Origin: Bradyrhizobium sp. C9
GTDB lineage: Bacteria > Pseudomonadota > Alphaproteobacteria > Rhizobiales > Xanthobacteraceae
NCBI RefSeq assembly: GCF_002532045.1
Contig: NZ_NWTG01000007.1
Coordinates: 124,001 to 188,000, forward strand
DNA: 64,000 nucleotides
Reading direction: 5' to 3'
Below are positions 18,482-27,135 of the stretch, in pieces; the stretch's first letter is position 1; each line of letters starts with the position of its first letter. A model generated the notes under the pieces. The model was not told the DNA's origin. It searched no databases and worked only from the letters and a program-made list of their open reading frames with translations. Made by a program: the position numbers and the translations under genes.

Positions 18482-18535
18482 TCATGGCCGGGCCAAAGCG
18501 CGAAGCGCGTCTTCGCTGGATGACCCGGCCATCCA
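18482..18535. repeat. palindromic intergenic repeat (CATGGCCGGGC family)
   Basis: Begins TCATGGCCGGGCC and ends GACCCGGCCATCCA, with inner paired GCGCGAAGCGCGTC. It lies between serC and serA and could attenuate read-through, but it is of the dispersed repeat type. Confidence 0.6.
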
Positions 18536-18614
18536 TCGTGCAAAGTGACCGCGCATGCTTCGCGCCCGCGGCCCTCGTGTATTCAAACGCATCGTTCAGC
18601 AACGGATCATTCCG

Positions 18615-20204
18615 ATGACAAAACCCAAGGTTCTGATTTCCGACGCGCTGTCTCCCGCCGCCGTGCAGATCTTCAAGGATCGCGGCGTCGAGGTCGACTT
18701 CCAGCCCAACCTCGGCAAGGACAAGGACAAGCTCGCCGAGATCATTGGCAACTATGACGGCCTTGCGATCCGCTCGGCCACCAAGGCGACCGCCAAGATT
18801 ATCGAGAAGGCGACCAGGCTGAAGGTGATCGGCCGCGCCGGCATCGGCGTCGACAATGTCGAGATTCCGGCCGCGACCGCCAAAGGCATCATCGTGATGA
18901 ACACGCCGTTCGGCAATTCGATCACGACCGCCGAGCACGCCATCACCCTGATGCTGGCGCTGGCGCGCGAGATTCCGCAGGCCGACGCCTCGACCCAGGC
19001 CGGCAAGTGGGAGAAGAACCGCTTCATGGGCGTCGAGATCACCGCCAAGACGCTCGGGGTGATCGGCTGCGGCAATATCGGCTCGATCGTCGCCGACCGC
19101 GCGCTCGGCCTGCGCATGAAGGTGATCGCGTTCGATCCGTTCCTGTCGCCGGAACGCGCCAAGGACATCGGTGTCGAGAAGGTCGAGCTCGACGACCTGC
19201 TCAAGCGCGCCGATTTCATCACGCTGCACACGCCGTTGACCGAGAAGACCCGCAACGTGATCGACGCGGCTGCGATCGCCAAGATGAAGAAGGGCGTGCG
19301 CATCATCAACTGCGCGCGCGGCGGCCTGGTTGACGAGCAGGCGCTGGTCGACGCGCTGAATTCCAAGCATGTCGCCGGCGCCGCCTTCGACGTGTTCGTC
19401 GAGGAGCCGGCGACCTCGAACGTGCTGTTCGGTCATCCCAACGTGATCTGCACCCCGCATCTCGGCGCCTCCACCACCGAAGCGCAGGAGAACGTCGCGC
19501 TGCAGGTCGCCGAGCAGATGTCGGACTATCTGCTGTCGGGCGCGATCTCCAACGCGGTCAACTTCCCCTCGATCACGGCGGAAGAGGCGCCGAAGCTGAA
19601 GCCGTTCATCGAGCTTGCCGAGAAGCTCGGCTCGTTCGCCGGCCAGCTCACCGAGAGCGGCATTCTCAAGACCACGATCACCTATGAGGGCCACGTCGCC
19701 GAGATGAAGATCAAGGCGATCACCTCGGCGGTGCTGTCCGGCCTGCTGCGGCCGATGCTGGGGGAGGTCAACGTGGTGTCGGCGCCGGTCGTCGCCAAGG
19801 AGCGCGGCATGGTGGTGGACGAGGTCGTCCGCGCCGCGCAGAGCGACTATGAAAGCCTGATCACCGTCACCGTCGCCACCGAGCGGCAGGAGCGTTCGGT
19901 GTCCGGCACCGTCTATGCCGACGGCAAGCCGCGCCTCGTCGACATCAAGGGCATCCGCGTCGACGCCGAGTTCGGCAAGTCGATGATCTACGTCACCAAC
20001 GAGGACAAGCCGGGCTTCATCGGCGCGTTCGCGAGCCTCTTGGGTGATGCGAAAATCAACATCGCGACCTTCCATCTCGGCCGCGTCAAGCAGGGCGGCG
20101 ACGCCATTGCGCTGGTCGAGGTCGACGGTGCGGTGCCGGCGGATCTGCTTGGCAAGGTGCAGTCGCTGCCGCAGGTGAAGCAGGCCAAGGCGCTGACCTT
20201 TTGA
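18615..20204 (+). CDS. serA: D-3-phosphoglycerate dehydrogenase
   Basis: A 529-aa NAD-dependent enzyme, first step of serine synthesis. Long (type I) form: substrate and nucleotide domains (residues 1-310) with GRAGIGVDNVE, the Rossmann loop GCGNIGSIVADRA near 148, NCARGGLVDE near 230 (catalytic Arg), HLGASTTEAQENVA with the catalytic histidine near 285; an intervening domain near 320-440; and a C-terminal ACT domain (MIYVTNEDKPGFIGAFASLLG) near 455-529, which in this family mediates serine feedback. The chosen ATG gives the family N-terminus TKPKVLISDALS; an upstream start would add 20 unrelated residues. Confidence 0.95.
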   Translation: MTKPKVLISDALSPAAVQIFKDRGVEVDFQPNLGKDKDKLAEIIGNYDGLAIRSATKATAKIIEKATRLKVIGRAGIGVDNVEIPAATAKGIIVMNTPFGNSITTAEHAITLMLALAREIPQADASTQAGKWEKNRFMGVEITAKTLGVIGCGNIGSIVADRALGLRMKVIAFDPFLSPERAKDIGVEKVELDDLLKRADFITLHTPLTEKTRNVIDAAAIAKMKKGVRIINCARGGLVDEQALVDALNSKHVAGAAFDVFVEEPATSNVLFGHPNVICTPHLGASTTEAQENVALQVAEQMSDYLLSGAISNAVNFPSITAEEAPKLKPFIELAEKLGSFAGQLTESGILKTTITYEGHVAEMKIKAITSAVLSGLLRPMLGEVNVVSAPVVAKERGMVVDEVVRAAQSDYESLITVTVATERQERSVSGTVYADGKPRLVDIKGIRVDAEFGKSMIYVTNEDKPGFIGAFASLLGDAKINIATFHLGRVKQGGDAIALVEVDGAVPADLLGKVQSLPQVKQAKALTF

Positions 20205-20242
20205 GAAGGCGCTGACGTTTTAAACGCTGTTTGAGTGGCTCT

Positions 20243-20273
20243 CGTCATCGCCCGGGACGTGCCCGGCATGACG
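20243..20273. repeat. short palindromic repeat after serA
   Basis: CGTCATCGCCCGGG and CCCGGCATGACG pair with a short loop. It follows serA by about 40 bases and may serve as its transcription end; similar CGTCAT-type ends occur in other repeats of the window. Confidence 0.5.
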
Positions 20274-20449
20274 GGGAAGGTACCGTCAACCACGTCCAAA
20301 TTCCGATCTGCGGAACATGACGCCGTCTCCGGCCCCGGAGGCGGCGTTTGTCGTTCGGGGGCGTCTGGTATTCCTGTTGCAGCGCCCAAAATATGTGTAC
20401 GAAGGCGTCAAGACGCGCCACTATCCGGCGATCTCAGAAGGAGAAAACA

Positions 20450-21622
20450 ATGCGTGAAGCCGTTATCGTTTCCTACGCGCGCACTGGCCTGGCGAAGTCC
20501 GGCCGTGGCGGATTCAACATCACCCCGCCGATGTCGCTGGCCGGGCACGCCATCAAGCACGCGGTCGAGCGTGCCGGCGTCGACAAGGACTATGTCGAGG
20601 ATTGCTATCTCGGCAATTGCGCGCACGGCGCGCCGAACATCGGCCGTCAGGCGGCGCTGCTCGCCGGCCTGCCGAAGTCGACCGCCGGCGTCTCGGTGAA
20701 CCGCTTCTGCTCGTCGGGCCTGCAGACCATCGCGATGGCCGCCAACTCGATCCGTTCCGACGGCTCCGATTGCATCGTCGCCGGCGGCGTCGAGAGCATC
20801 TCGATTCCCGGCGGCGGCTCGCCGAAGGAATCGATCGATCCGGACCTGCTCAAGGCCGCGCCCGACATCTTCATGGCGATGATCGATACCGCCGACATCG
20901 TCGCCGAGCGCTACAAACTCAGCCGCGAATACCAGGACGAGTATTCGCTGGAGTCGCAGCGCCGCATGGCGGCCGCGCAGCAGGCCAACAAGTTCAAGGA
21001 CGAAATCGTCCCGATGAAGACCAAGATGAAGGTGGTCGACAAGGCGACCAAGGCCGAGTCGATCGTCGACTACGTGGTCGATCGCGACGAGTGCAACCGG
21101 CCCGAGACCACGCTGGAAGGGCTTGCCAAGCTGGAGCCGGTCAAGGGTCCGGGCAAGTTCGTCACCGCCGGCAATGCCAGCCAGCTGTCCGACGGCGCCG
21201 CTGCGGTGGTGCTGATGGAAGCCAAGGATGCCGAGAAGCGCGGCCTCAATCCGCTGGGCCGCTTCGTCGCCTGGGCCTCAGCCGGCTGCGAGCCCGACGA
21301 GATGGGCATCGGTCCGGTGTTCGCCGTGCCGAAGCTCTTGAAGCGCCACGGCCTGAAGATCGACGACATCGATCTCTGGGAGCTCAACGAAGCCTTCGCC
21401 AGTCAGTGCCTCTATTCGCGCGACCAACTCGGCATCGACCCCGAGAAGTACAACGTCAACGGCGGCTCGATCGCGATCGGCCACCCGTTCGGCATGACCG
21501 GCGCCCGGCTCACCGGCCACCTCTTGCAGGAAGGCCGCCGCCGCAAGGCCAAGTGGGGCGTCGTGACCATGTGCATCGGCGGTGGTCAGGGCGGCGCAGG
21601 CCTGTTCGAGATCTACAGCTAA
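20450..21622 (+). CDS. thiolase (acetyl-CoA C-acyltransferase)
   Basis: A 390-aa thiolase. AAGGAG at 20438-20443 precedes the ATG. The acyl-accepting cysteine is in [16 protein letters not shown] near residue 87; the catalytic histidine is in [17 protein letters not shown] near residue 347; the second cysteine is in [15 protein letters not shown] near residue 378. N-terminal [19 protein letters not shown] fits beta-oxidation type thiolases more than PhaA biosynthetic ones. Cytosolic fatty-acid or acetoacetyl-CoA metabolism. Monocistronic, with a strong terminator after it. Confidence 0.9.
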   Translation: MREAVIVSYARTGLAKSGRGGFNITPPMSLAGHAIKHAVERAGVDKDYVEDCYLGNCAHGAPNIGRQAALLAGLPKSTAGVSVNRFCSSGLQTIAMAANSIRSDGSDCIVAGGVESISIPGGGSPKESIDPDLLKAAPDIFMAMIDTADIVAERYKLSREYQDEYSLESQRRMAAAQQANKFKDEIVPMKTKMKVVDKATKAESIVDYVVDRDECNRPETTLEGLAKLEPVKGPGKFVTAGNASQLSDGAAAVVLMEAKDAEKRGLNPLGRFVAWASAGCEPDEMGIGPVFAVPKLLKRHGLKIDDIDLWELNEAFASQCLYSRDQLGIDPEKYNVNGGSIAIGHPFGMTGARLTGHLLQEGRRRKAKWGVVTMCIGGGQGGAGLFEIYS

Positions 21623-21652
21623 ACGCGACCGATCCTGATCGTGTGCAAACGA

Positions 21653-21687
21653 GCGGCCCGGCGGCAACGCCGGGCCGCTTTCTGTTT
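21653..21687 (+). terminator. Rho-independent terminator
   Basis: GCGGCCCGGC, loop GGCAAC, GCCGGGCCGC, then TTTCTGTTT. A perfect 10-bp stem between the convergent thiolase and marR genes; its right end nearly touches the marR stop. Confidence 0.85.
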
Positions 21688-21695
21688 GAAGCCGG

Positions 21696-22154
21696 TTATG
21701 TTGCCGGAAAATCCGCCGCGCGTTCGCCGAACTCGAGCGTGGAAATCAGTTCGAGCGTCTGCCTCAGATCGGCGGCCTGTTTCGTGCCGAAGGCGGTCTC
21801 GAAGCGCTCCTGCGCCTCACGCCAGGCGGCCTGCGACTCGTCAAGCCGGGCTTCGCCGCGTTTGGTCAGCCGCACCAGGCGGCTGCGCCGGTCATTCTTG
21901 TCGACGGTGATGGTCAACAGGCCGTCGCGCTCCAGCGGCTTGAGGTTGTGGTTGAGCGCGGTACGGTCAAGCACCAGCGCCGCGGCCAGCTCGCCAATCG
22001 TCGGCGCGCCCGAACGTCTGATGTGGACCAGAATGGCGCGTTGCGTGCCGCGCAGGCCGGATGTCGCCAGGACCTGATCGTAGAGCTGCGACACGCGCCG
22101 CGTCGCCTTGCGCAACGCCGTGAGATTGCACCGGCTGGGTTCCGTTTTCACCAT
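21696..22154 (-). CDS. MarR family transcriptional regulator
   Basis: A 152-aa winged-helix regulator. The start at 22154 is preceded by GGAGG (reverse strand) at the right distance; the upstream ATGs that extend it by 14 residues overlap the operator. HTH region TIGELAAALVLDRTALNHNLKPLERDGLL near residue 50-80 and the wing DKNDRRSRLVRLTKRGEARL are clear. It is divergent from a DHA2 efflux pump, the classic MarR-exporter pairing, with twin ATGCATATGCAC sites between them. Probably represses the pump and itself; ligand unknown. Confidence 0.9.
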   Translation of the reverse strand: MVKTEPSRCNLTALRKATRRVSQLYDQVLATSGLRGTQRAILVHIRRSGAPTIGELAAALVLDRTALNHNLKPLERDGLLTITVDKNDRRSRLVRLTKRGEARLDESQAAWREAQERFETAFGTKQAADLRQTLELISTLEFGERAADFPAT

Positions 22155-22184
22155 CGTTGCCTCCAAACTAGGCTTGACAGATAC

Positions 22185-22221
22185 ATGCATATGCACCTAA
22201 TGGCAATAGATGCATATGCAC
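22185..22221. promoter_or_regulatory. twin MarR operators overlapping the efflux promoter
   Basis: Two identical copies of ATGCATATGCAC, each with a perfect TGCATATGCA palindrome, at 22185-22196 and 22210-22221, 25 bases apart. TTGACA at 22174-22179 is a -35 candidate for the efflux gene, so the first site would lie in its promoter spacer. Confidence 0.65.
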
Positions 22222-22237
22222 ATATTCGGAGGGTGTG

Positions 22238-23668
22238 ATGTCGGAGATCGAGGCGGAGACGATCGGGCTGGCTATTGGAACCGACGCGCGGCCACGCTCC
22301 CGCGTCGCAACACCACGCCAGGTGCTCGCAATCGTATCGGTGGGCATCTGCCTCGCCAACCTCGACCTGTTCATCGTCAATGTCGGGTTGCCGAACATCG
22401 CGCAGGAATTCCGCAGCGCCTCGCTCGAGGATTTGTCCTGGATCCTCAATGGCTATGCGATCGTCTATGCGGCGCTGCTGGTGTTCTTCGGCCGGCTCGC
22501 CGAACGCCACAGCCGCAATCTGAGCTTCCTGCTCGGCGTTGCGCTGTTCACGGCCGCGTCGGCCGCCTGTGCGCTCGCGCCGAACGTCGAATTGCTGGTC
22601 GTTGCCCGCATCGCGCAGGCTGCCGGTGCGGCATTGATGACCCCGACTTCGATCGGCCTGCTGCTGGCGTCGTTTCCACCCGACCAGCGCGCCGGTGCGG
22701 TGCGGACCTGGACGGCGATCGGCGGCCTTGCCGCCGCGCTGGGGCCACTGGCGGGCGGCGTGCTCGTCACCTTCGACTGGCGCTGGATCTTCATCGTCAA
22801 TGTCCCGATCGGCATCGTCGCACTGATCATCGGCTGGCTGAAACTGCCCGAAGTGCCCGGCCATGACGTGCCGCGTCCGAGTTCATGGGCGGCGCTGCTG
22901 GTCACCTGCGGCATCGGTGCGCTGACCCTTGCGATCGTGAAGGCCAATGACTGGGGATGGGGTTCGCGCGGCGTCGTGCTTGGCTTTGCCATCGCAGCCG
23001 TCTCGCTCGCTGCCTTTACGTGGCACTGCCTCAACTCGAAGAATCCCTTCGTCGATCCTGCGTTGTTCAAGGTGCGGCCGTTCACGGGGGCGACGTTTGT
23101 CATGGCGCCATACTCGGCGGCTTTCGGCGCGATGCTGCTGTCGGTGGCGTTGTGGGAGCAAACGGTGTGGGGCTGGTCGGCGCTGAAGACCGGCCTTGCG
23201 ATCGCGCCGGGTCCGCTGCTTGTCCCGTTCACCTCGCTGTTGTTTGCCCGTCGCCTGATCGCGCGATTTGGCGCCGCGGCCGTCGTCTCCGCCGGGATCG
23301 CATCGTTTGCGGGCGGTCTTGCAATCTGGGCAACGTTGCTAGGGGTTGACCCCGACATGCCTGCCTTTGTGGTCGGCATGATGTTCACCGGCATCGGCGT
23401 CGGGCTGACCTTTCCGACCCTGATGGGCGTCGGTGCCGGTTCGCTGCCGCCTTCGTCGTTTGCGACCGGCTCCGGTGTCATCAACATGATCCGGCAGGCA
23501 GCGCTGGCGATCGGTGTCGCGATCTTTGTCGCGATCCTGGCAACGCCGGCCTCGATGACTGAGCGGATCGCGGCGTTTCAGCGCGGCTGGTGGATCATGA
23601 TCGCCATCACGATTGCCGGCTTCGTACCGAATTACCTGTTCATCCGGCGCAGGAGGGCGGACCGCTAG
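22238..23668 (+). CDS. MFS multidrug exporter, DHA2 (EmrB/QacA) type
   Basis: A 476-aa transporter with about 14 membrane segments. GGAGGG at 22228-22233 lies close before the ATG. The DHA2 motif LDLFIVNVGLPNIAQEF near residue 45 (normally LDxTIVNVALP), motif A as FFGRLAERHSRN, and the motif C region AALGPLAGGVLVTFDWRWIFIVNVPIG near residue 165 are present. Inner-membrane proton antiporter. Under apparent MarR control from the divergent neighbour. Substrate unknown. Confidence 0.9.
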   Translation: MSEIEAETIGLAIGTDARPRSRVATPRQVLAIVSVGICLANLDLFIVNVGLPNIAQEFRSASLEDLSWILNGYAIVYAALLVFFGRLAERHSRNLSFLLGVALFTAASAACALAPNVELLVVARIAQAAGAALMTPTSIGLLLASFPPDQRAGAVRTWTAIGGLAAALGPLAGGVLVTFDWRWIFIVNVPIGIVALIIGWLKLPEVPGHDVPRPSSWAALLVTCGIGALTLAIVKANDWGWGSRGVVLGFAIAAVSLAAFTWHCLNSKNPFVDPALFKVRPFTGATFVMAPYSAAFGAMLLSVALWEQTVWGWSALKTGLAIAPGPLLVPFTSLLFARRLIARFGAAAVVSAGIASFAGGLAIWATLLGVDPDMPAFVVGMMFTGIGVGLTFPTLMGVGAGSLPPSSFATGSGVINMIRQAALAIGVAIFVAILATPASMTERIAAFQRGWWIMIAITIAGFVPNYLFIRRRRADR

Positions 23669-23844
23669 CGGGTCAAAGCCGCCGCCGCGCCATCCGGCTG
23701 CCGCGAGCGCGCCTTCGTCGCGCCGCACCGAAACCTCAATCGAACCAGTCCTTTCCTCGCTGCGTCTCACCACGAGAAACGGCCCGCCTCCGAGCCCGGC
23801 GCGCCGTCGGTCTCGCGCGATGCGATGTTTCCCGGAGGGATGCG

Positions 23845-25512
23845 ATGCGAAAGATTACGAATTGTCTTGTGACCACCAGCCTGGTGCTGGTGGGTGCGCT
23901 GGTTGCCGGGCCGCTCCATGCGGCCAATCTCGACGCTGCGTCGCAGGTCGACGCCGTCACCGTCTATCCGGATGGCGCGAGCGTCACCCGCGTCATCACG
24001 CTGGATCTGCCCGCCGGCGACAACATGCTGGTCGCGAAGGATTTCCCGATGGGCCTCGATCCGTCCTCGCTCCGCGTGGAGGGCGAGGCGGGCGGCAGGC
24101 TGGCGATCGGGGCCATCGACGCGCGGCCGCCGCGCCCGGTGGAGCCGGCGAACCTGCCCGAGATCGACAAGCGGATCGAGGCGCTGCGAGATCAGCGCGA
24201 CGATCTGCAGGGGATCATCACGTCGGCTGAGGCGCGGCGCAAATTCGCCGAACATTTCGCCGAGGCCGCACCGGTCGGGATCGGCGAGAAGGGCGAGGCG
24301 CGTCCGGTCAGCGAGTGGCGCGCCGCGTTCTCCGCGGTCGGGGACGAAGTCGCGACCGCCGACACCGCGATCCGCGACGCCGCGCGCAAGCAGCGCGACA
24401 TCGATCGCGAGATCGCGCGCCTCGAGGCCGACCGTGCCGCCAAGCCGCCGAGCAAGCTCGAGGTGCGGATCGAACTGGCCTCCGCGGCCGCGACCCGCGC
24501 GACATTGCGGGTGACCTATGCGGTGCGCAACGCCCGCTGGATGCCGATTTACGACGCCCGTCTCGACACCGGCGCCAAGGATCGCAAGCCCGCGATCGAG
24601 CTGGTGCGCCGCGCCGAGATCACCCAGTCGACCGGCGAGGACTGGTCGAACGTCGCGCTCGCCGTCTCCACCGTGCGTGTCGCCCGCGGCGGCAATGCGC
24701 CCGACCTCAATTCGCTGATTGTGCGATATCCGCTGCCGCCGCGACCGCTGGCCGCCGGCAGAGCTTTCGACAGCGTGCAACAGCCCTCGGCGCTGATGCC
24801 CGCACCGGCTGCACCGCCGATGGAGCAGCATCTGTTCAAGAAGGCCGAGGAGCAGGAAGCTGCTGCCGAGGTCAGCGCGTTCCAGGCAACCTTCAAGATT
24901 CCCGGCCGCGTCGGCGTTGCCGCCAATGAGGGTGCCAAGAGCTTGCGCATCTCGACGGCGACGATTACCCCCGATCTCGCAGTGCGCGCCGTACCGGTGA
25001 TCGATTCGACCGCGTTCCTGGAAGCGAGCTTCGTGCAGGCCGACGAGGCGCCGTTGCTGCCGGGGCAGGTCGCGATCTATCGCGACGGTATCTTTGTCGG
25101 CCGCAGCCGAATGACCACCGCCGCCAAGGACGAGACCGTGCGGCTCGGCTTCGGCGCCGACGACAAGGTCAAGATCGAGCGCACGGTGGTGAAGCGCAAT
25201 GAGGGCTCCGCCGGCCTGATCGTGACGACGTCGAAGACCGACGAGCGCGCCTTCAAGACCACGGTGCGCAACGGCCACGACTTCCCGATCAAGGTCGCGA
25301 TCCAGGATCAGCTCCCGGTCAGCGAGAACGACGATATCGTTGTCGAGATGCTGCCGTCGTCGACGCCTGCGACGACGACCAATCTGCGCGACAAGCGCGG
25401 CGTGCTGGAATGGGCGTTCGAGGCCAAGGCCGGTGAAGTCCGTGACATCAATTTCGCCTGGCGGATGCGCTGGCCGAAAGACAAGGGTGTCGTGATGGTG
25501 CCGGCGGGGTGA
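23845..25512 (+). CDS. DUF4139 domain protein (mucoidy-inhibitor MuiA-like), secreted
   Basis: A 555-aa protein with GGAGGG at 23834-23839. Signal peptide ends LHA-AN near residue 27. The N-terminal region VDAVTVYPDGASVTRVITLDLPAG is the DUF4140 part; a charged coiled-coil-like segment spans about residues 100-205; the C-terminal DUF4139 domain starts near VTYAVRNARWMPIYDARLDT and includes VIDSTAFLEASF and GQVAIYRDGIFVGRS. The family name comes from a mucoidy phenotype in other bacteria; molecular role unknown. Location is periplasmic or outer surface. Confidence 0.8.
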   Translation: MRKITNCLVTTSLVLVGALVAGPLHAANLDAASQVDAVTVYPDGASVTRVITLDLPAGDNMLVAKDFPMGLDPSSLRVEGEAGGRLAIGAIDARPPRPVEPANLPEIDKRIEALRDQRDDLQGIITSAEARRKFAEHFAEAAPVGIGEKGEARPVSEWRAAFSAVGDEVATADTAIRDAARKQRDIDREIARLEADRAAKPPSKLEVRIELASAAATRATLRVTYAVRNARWMPIYDARLDTGAKDRKPAIELVRRAEITQSTGEDWSNVALAVSTVRVARGGNAPDLNSLIVRYPLPPRPLAAGRAFDSVQQPSALMPAPAAPPMEQHLFKKAEEQEAAAEVSAFQATFKIPGRVGVAANEGAKSLRISTATITPDLAVRAVPVIDSTAFLEASFVQADEAPLLPGQVAIYRDGIFVGRSRMTTAAKDETVRLGFGADDKVKIERTVVKRNEGSAGLIVTTSKTDERAFKTTVRNGHDFPIKVAIQDQLPVSENDDIVVEMLPSSTPATTTNLRDKRGVLEWAFEAKAGEVRDINFAWRMRWPKDKGVVMVPAG

Positions 25513-25537
25513 CCCGCGTTAACAGCCGATGACAACT

Positions 25538-25590
25538 CTCCCGATCTCGGGCAACACTTTGCCAACGGCAAAAAAGCCCGAGATCGGGAG
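25538..25590 (+). promoter_or_regulatory. long-stem leader sequestering the enoyl-CoA hydratase RBS
   Basis: CTCCCGATCTCGGGC at 25538-25552 pairs perfectly (15 bp) with GCCCGAGATCGGGAG at 25576-25590. The right arm contains the GGGAGG ribosome-binding site of the next gene. The loop itself folds: TTTGCC (25558-25563) and GGCAAA (25567-25572). It could be a translational switch or a terminator for the gene before (six A's, not T's, follow the inner stem). Confidence 0.55.
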
Positions 25591-25595
25591 GATCC

Positions 25596-26432
25596 ATGAG
25601 CTACCAGCACATCATCGTCGACGATCCGCGTCCGCGCGTCCGCCGCATCACGCTGAACCGGCCCCAGAAGCGCAATGCGCTGAACAACCGCCTGCGCGGC
25701 GAGATCTTCGAGGTGCTGGAGCAAGCCGACCGCGATCCCGACATTTCGATCTCGATCCTGCGTGGCGCGGGTCCTTGCTTCTCGGCGGGCTATGATCTCT
25801 CCGCCGACAACCGCGTCGACCAGCCCTATCATTCGGCATCCGGCCCCGGCCAGTGGTCGCGCCATGTCGTCGAGGGCTGGTTCTCGATCTGGGATCTCGC
25901 CAAGCCCGTGATCGCGCAGGTGCACGGCTACTGCCTCGCCGGCGGCACCGAGCTCGCGACCGCCTGCGACGTGGTCTATGTCGCCGATGATGCCCAGATC
26001 GGCTATCCGCCGGTGCGGCTGATGAGCCCACCCGATATGCAGTATCACCCTTGGCTGGTCGGCATGCGCCGCGCCATGGAGCTGATGCTGACCGGCGATG
26101 CGATGTCCGGCCGCGAGGCTGCCGAGTGGGGCTATGCGACCCGCTCGTTCCCGCTCGCCGAGCTCGAGAGCAAGACGCTGGATTTCGCCGAGCGCGCGGC
26201 AAAGGTGCCGGTCGAGCTGCAGCAGCTCAACAAGCGCTCAGTGCATCGCGCGATGGAAATCATGGGCGCCCGCGCCGCGATGCGCGCCGGCACCGAGATC
26301 CAAGCGCTGGCCTTCACGACCGAGGCGAGCAAGGCCTACATGGCCGGCTTCCGCCGCGATGGCGCCAGCGTGAAGACCCAGCTCGACCAGCGCGACACCA
26401 CGTTCGGAGACTACCGGACCAAGAAGGAGTGA
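25596..26432 (+). CDS. enoyl-CoA hydratase/isomerase family protein
   Basis: A 278-aa crotonase-fold enzyme. The CoA-binding/oxyanion strand GPCFSAGYDLSADN lies near residue 60 and the second oxyanion loop GYCLAGGTELATACD near residue 110; the glutamate in GGTELA is at the usual catalytic position, while the second catalytic region reads GYPPVRLMSPPDMQYHP, unlike the hydratase consensus, so the true reaction may differ. It starts four bases after GGGAGG, which is locked in a 15-bp stem. Likely cytosolic acyl-CoA metabolism. Confidence 0.8.
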   Translation: MSYQHIIVDDPRPRVRRITLNRPQKRNALNNRLRGEIFEVLEQADRDPDISISILRGAGPCFSAGYDLSADNRVDQPYHSASGPGQWSRHVVEGWFSIWDLAKPVIAQVHGYCLAGGTELATACDVVYVADDAQIGYPPVRLMSPPDMQYHPWLVGMRRAMELMLTGDAMSGREAAEWGYATRSFPLAELESKTLDFAERAAKVPVELQQLNKRSVHRAMEIMGARAAMRAGTEIQALAFTTEASKAYMAGFRRDGASVKTQLDQRDTTFGDYRTKKE

Positions 26433-26451
26433 CGGCTTTGGCGAACGCGGG

Positions 26452-26895
26452 CTAGAAGCCCGCGTCCTCCTCCAGCCATTGCCGATTGTCCCAGCGCGCG
26501 CGGCGGCCGACGACATATTCGCGAACATCGTCCATGAAGCGCACCTTACTGGCGAGGGCTCCGATGAAAGCCGCCAGCGCCGCGATCCAGGGCCACAGAT
26601 GCATCAGCAGCGAGGCAGGAATCTGATTGGCGAACCCCGCCTGCAGCGCGCCGGTGACCAGATAAGCCAATACGCCCCAGGCAACGGCCAAAATCGTCGC
26701 CACGATCTCAAAAGTGTTTTGGTGAAATCTCACCAAACCTCGCATCAAGCATAAGTAGGCAAAGTAGACGATCACGCCGAGAAGCAAGGCGACGATTGGA
26801 GGCGGAAGCCCCCAGCTCTGATCCCAGCTCAGATACGCAACAAAGCCCGCGGCGATCAACGCCTCGATGTAGGTCAGGCTGGATCTTTCTCGCAT
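26452..26895 (-). CDS. hypothetical membrane protein
   Basis: A 147-aa protein with four predicted membrane segments (ALIAAGFVAYLSW, VALLLGVIVYFAYLCLM, ILAVAWGVLAYLVTG, LWPWIAALAAFIGAL) and a cytosolic basic tail VGRRARWDNRQWLEEDAGF. No family recognised. Start at 26895 has GGGGC upstream; a GTG at 26916 with AGGA almost touching it is the alternative. It converges on the hydratase gene with a 19-base gap. Confidence 0.6.
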   Translation of the reverse strand: MRERSSLTYIEALIAAGFVAYLSWDQSWGLPPPIVALLLGVIVYFAYLCLMRGLVRFHQNTFEIVATILAVAWGVLAYLVTGALQAGFANQIPASLLMHLWPWIAALAAFIGALASKVRFMDDVREYVVGRRARWDNRQWLEEDAGF

Positions 26896-27004
26896 GATTT
26901 GCCCCAGGCGATTCACGTCCTGCCGAGGCTATCATCATCGAGCGCTTCGGTAGAAGGGCAATTGCAGAACAACCTTTGAAATAGGCTGGCTCCCGCAAAT
27001 TCGC

Positions 27005-27107
27005 TGTCATGCCCCGCCTTGAGCGGGGCATCCAGTATGCCGCGGCTTGTCCGTTGAACTCGAACGCCTCTGGAATACTGGGTCGCCCGGTCGAGCCGGG
27101 CGACGAC
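27005..27107. repeat. palindromic intergenic repeat (TCATGCCCCGC family)
   Basis: Nested palindromes: GCCCCGCCTTGAGCGGGGC, then CCAGTAT with its counterpart ATACTGGG, then GTCGCCCGG and CCGGGCGAC. The composition is that of a dispersed Bradyrhizobium intergenic element. It occupies most of the gap between two minus-strand genes. Confidence 0.7.
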
Positions 27108-27135
27108 GCTGTCGTCGACGGCAAGCGCAACCGCC

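Noticed and set aside
17232-20075. 947-codon open frame on the minus strand
   Set aside because: It lies fully antisense to serC and serA, whose catalytic motifs are intact. Long antisense frames are common in GC-rich DNA.
22155-22196. 14-residue upstream extension of the MarR protein
   Set aside because: It would be encoded by the operator region; the GGAGG before the ATG at 22154 supports the shorter form.
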